Source: Clostridia bacterium
Lineage (GTDB): Bacteria; Bacillota; Clostridia; Christensenellales; Borkfalkiaceae
Direction: 5' to 3'
Length of the DNA: 57,548 bases
Assembly (NCBI GenBank): GCA_017504795.1
Contig: JAFVQM010000020.1
Span: 1 to 57,548, forward strand
Shown: positions 57,035-57,548 of the stretch, piece after piece
How the letters are laid out: each line of letters starts with the position of its first letter
Position numbering within the stretch: position 1 is the stretch's first letter
Program-made: the position numbers and the translations under genes
Notes under the pieces: generated by a model
The model's database searches: none
Told to the model about the DNA's origin: nothing
The model's input: only the letters and a program-made list of their open reading frames with translations

Positions 57035-57322
57035 TTAATGAGTTAATAATTCTAATATATCAGATTTTGCTTGGTCTAATATACTTTCGATTTTTAGCAT
57101 TGTACGCATGTCTATCGTTTGGGTGTTATTTAGATTAGATGTTCCCGCATGTGCTCTTCTGCCTCTGTTTTTCTTAATGGTCGCGTTTTCGCTATTTTGA
57201 GCTTTTATTATTTCGTCAATCAAAACGCTTTTTTTAAGCATGCTAGGATGAGGAACACATAGATTACGCCCAATAACTTGAAGTTCATGCACCGTAAAAA
57301 ATTGAAGTTCTTCTTTTGTCAT
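57035..57322 (-). CDS. Small protein with Rho_N/SAP-like helix-extension-helix
   Basis: 95 residues. The N-terminal 40 residues 'EELQFFTVHELQVIGRNLCVPHPSMLKKSVLIDEII' fit the helix-extension-helix pattern of Rho N-terminal/SAP domains, which bind nucleic acids. A basic linker 'KKNRGRRAHAG' and a C-terminal helix follow. Function unknown. It is divergent from an XRE-type regulator and carries a near-ideal promoter with an operator-like palindrome, so it is probably repressed by that regulator. No ribosome-binding site is obvious. Confidence 0.6.
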   Translation of the reverse strand: MTKEELQFFTVHELQVIGRNLCVPHPSMLKKSVLIDEIIKAQNSENATIKKNRGRRAHAGTSNLNNTQTIDMRTMLKIESILDQAKSDILELLTH

Positions 57323-57361
57323 ATAAACACCGAATACACTTACTGTATATTTCTACACATT

Positions 57362-57390
57362 ATTATACACAATATGTATTATATTGTCAA
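57362..57390 (-). promoter_or_regulatory. Consensus promoter with operator palindrome in its spacer
   Basis: On the minus strand: TTGACA (57385-57390), 17-base spacer, TATAAT (57362-57367). The spacer holds the inverted repeat ACAATAT-GTATT-ATATTGT (57369-57387), a typical repressor site, between the two divergent genes. Confidence 0.75.
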
Positions 57391-57396
57391 GGTATT

Positions 57397-57548
57397 ATGA
57401 AAGAAGAAGTAGGTAAAAGATTTTGTGAGTGTCGCAAGGCGCTTAATTTAACACAAAAAGAAGTTGCCACCCGTTTAGGCGTAGCGCAACCCGTGTATCA
57501 AAGGTTTGAAAAGGGTATATACGAGTGTAATTATTCGCAACTCGTAGC
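57397..57548 (+). CDS. XRE-family helix-turn-helix protein, 3' end outside window
   Basis: The first 50 residues are visible. 'VGKRFCECRKALNLTQKEVATRLGVAQPVYQRFEKG' is a standard HTH_3 (Cro/C1-type) domain. The reading frame is open to the window edge, so length and any C-terminal domain are unknown. The operator-like palindrome 10-28 bases upstream suggests autoregulation and control of the divergent Rho_N/SAP-like gene. The start ATG has only a weak AAGG upstream. Confidence 0.85.
   Translation, partial: MKEEVGKRFCECRKALNLTQKEVATRLGVAQPVYQRFEKGIYECNYSQLV

Noticed and set aside
1..57548. tRNA or rRNA genes
   Set aside because: I looked for cloverleaf-like and conserved rRNA stretches in the intergenic regions and recognised none; only cis-acting RNAs are supported.

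Overview
The window reads as the chromosome of a low-GC, anaerobic, probably endospore-lineage Bacillota (Clostridia-like). The evidence is a Gram-positive origin-proximal gene set (dnaN, rpmH-rnpA-yidD-yidC-jag, soj/spo0J with two parS palindromes), the sporulation-associated YyaC, a Cys T-box, Rex, YqzL next to recO, and PPDK. No cytochrome or quinone-linked enzyme is visible. Most genes lie on the + strand, as expected for a leading strand running away from an origin just left of the window. I did not measure GC and cannot name a genus.

Layout. 1-10.1 kb: replication, ribosome, membrane-insertion and partition genes, with a roughly 0.9 kb gene-free stretch carrying the parS sites. 10.1-23.8 kb: a DUF2156-GNAT fusion, a preQ1-controlled QueT transporter, Rex, an AraC regulator, serS, a T-box cysE-cysS operon, a two-component system with small membrane proteins, and a PlsC-type acyltransferase. 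23.9-36.5 kb: the centrepiece, a co-directional run headed by a perfect Rex operator: malate dehydrogenase, fumarase, HdrB-HdrC-HdrA, MvhD/FloxD, FloxC-, FloxB- and FloxA-like proteins, then FrdB- and FrdA-like proteins and an AspT/SucE-family carrier. 36.5-41.7 kb: dispersed stem-loop repeats, a structured non-coding tract and a secreted operon ending in a 1169-residue lipase/LRR/Hint protein. 41.8-57.5 kb: glyA, a MATE exporter, a cobalamin-riboswitch B12-uptake pair, an AraC regulator with two divergent NagB-like paralogues, a second copy of the stem-loop repeat, small lipoproteins, a ferritin-like protein, eda-kdgK, yqzL-recO, ppdK and an XRE regulator cut by the window edge.

How it may work together. 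The 24-36.5 kb genes form a plausible complete oxaloacetate-malate-fumarate-succinate branch. Its last step would be a soluble fumarate reductase fed by an NADH-oxidising, flavin-based electron-bifurcating HdrABC-Flox complex instead of a membrane quinol pool, with succinate leaving by the AspT-like carrier and the whole controlled by NADH/NAD+ through Rex (rex itself is at 13.1 kb). No DsrC, coenzyme M/B gene, hydrogenase catalytic subunit or membrane anchor is present here, so FrdBA is the natural candidate for the high-potential acceptor. That assignment is inference from gene context and motifs. Secondary themes are a family of intergenic hairpin repeats with a compensatory change in the stem, and a promoter-like repeat that shares a 15-mer with the divergent promoter of the XRE gene at the right edge.
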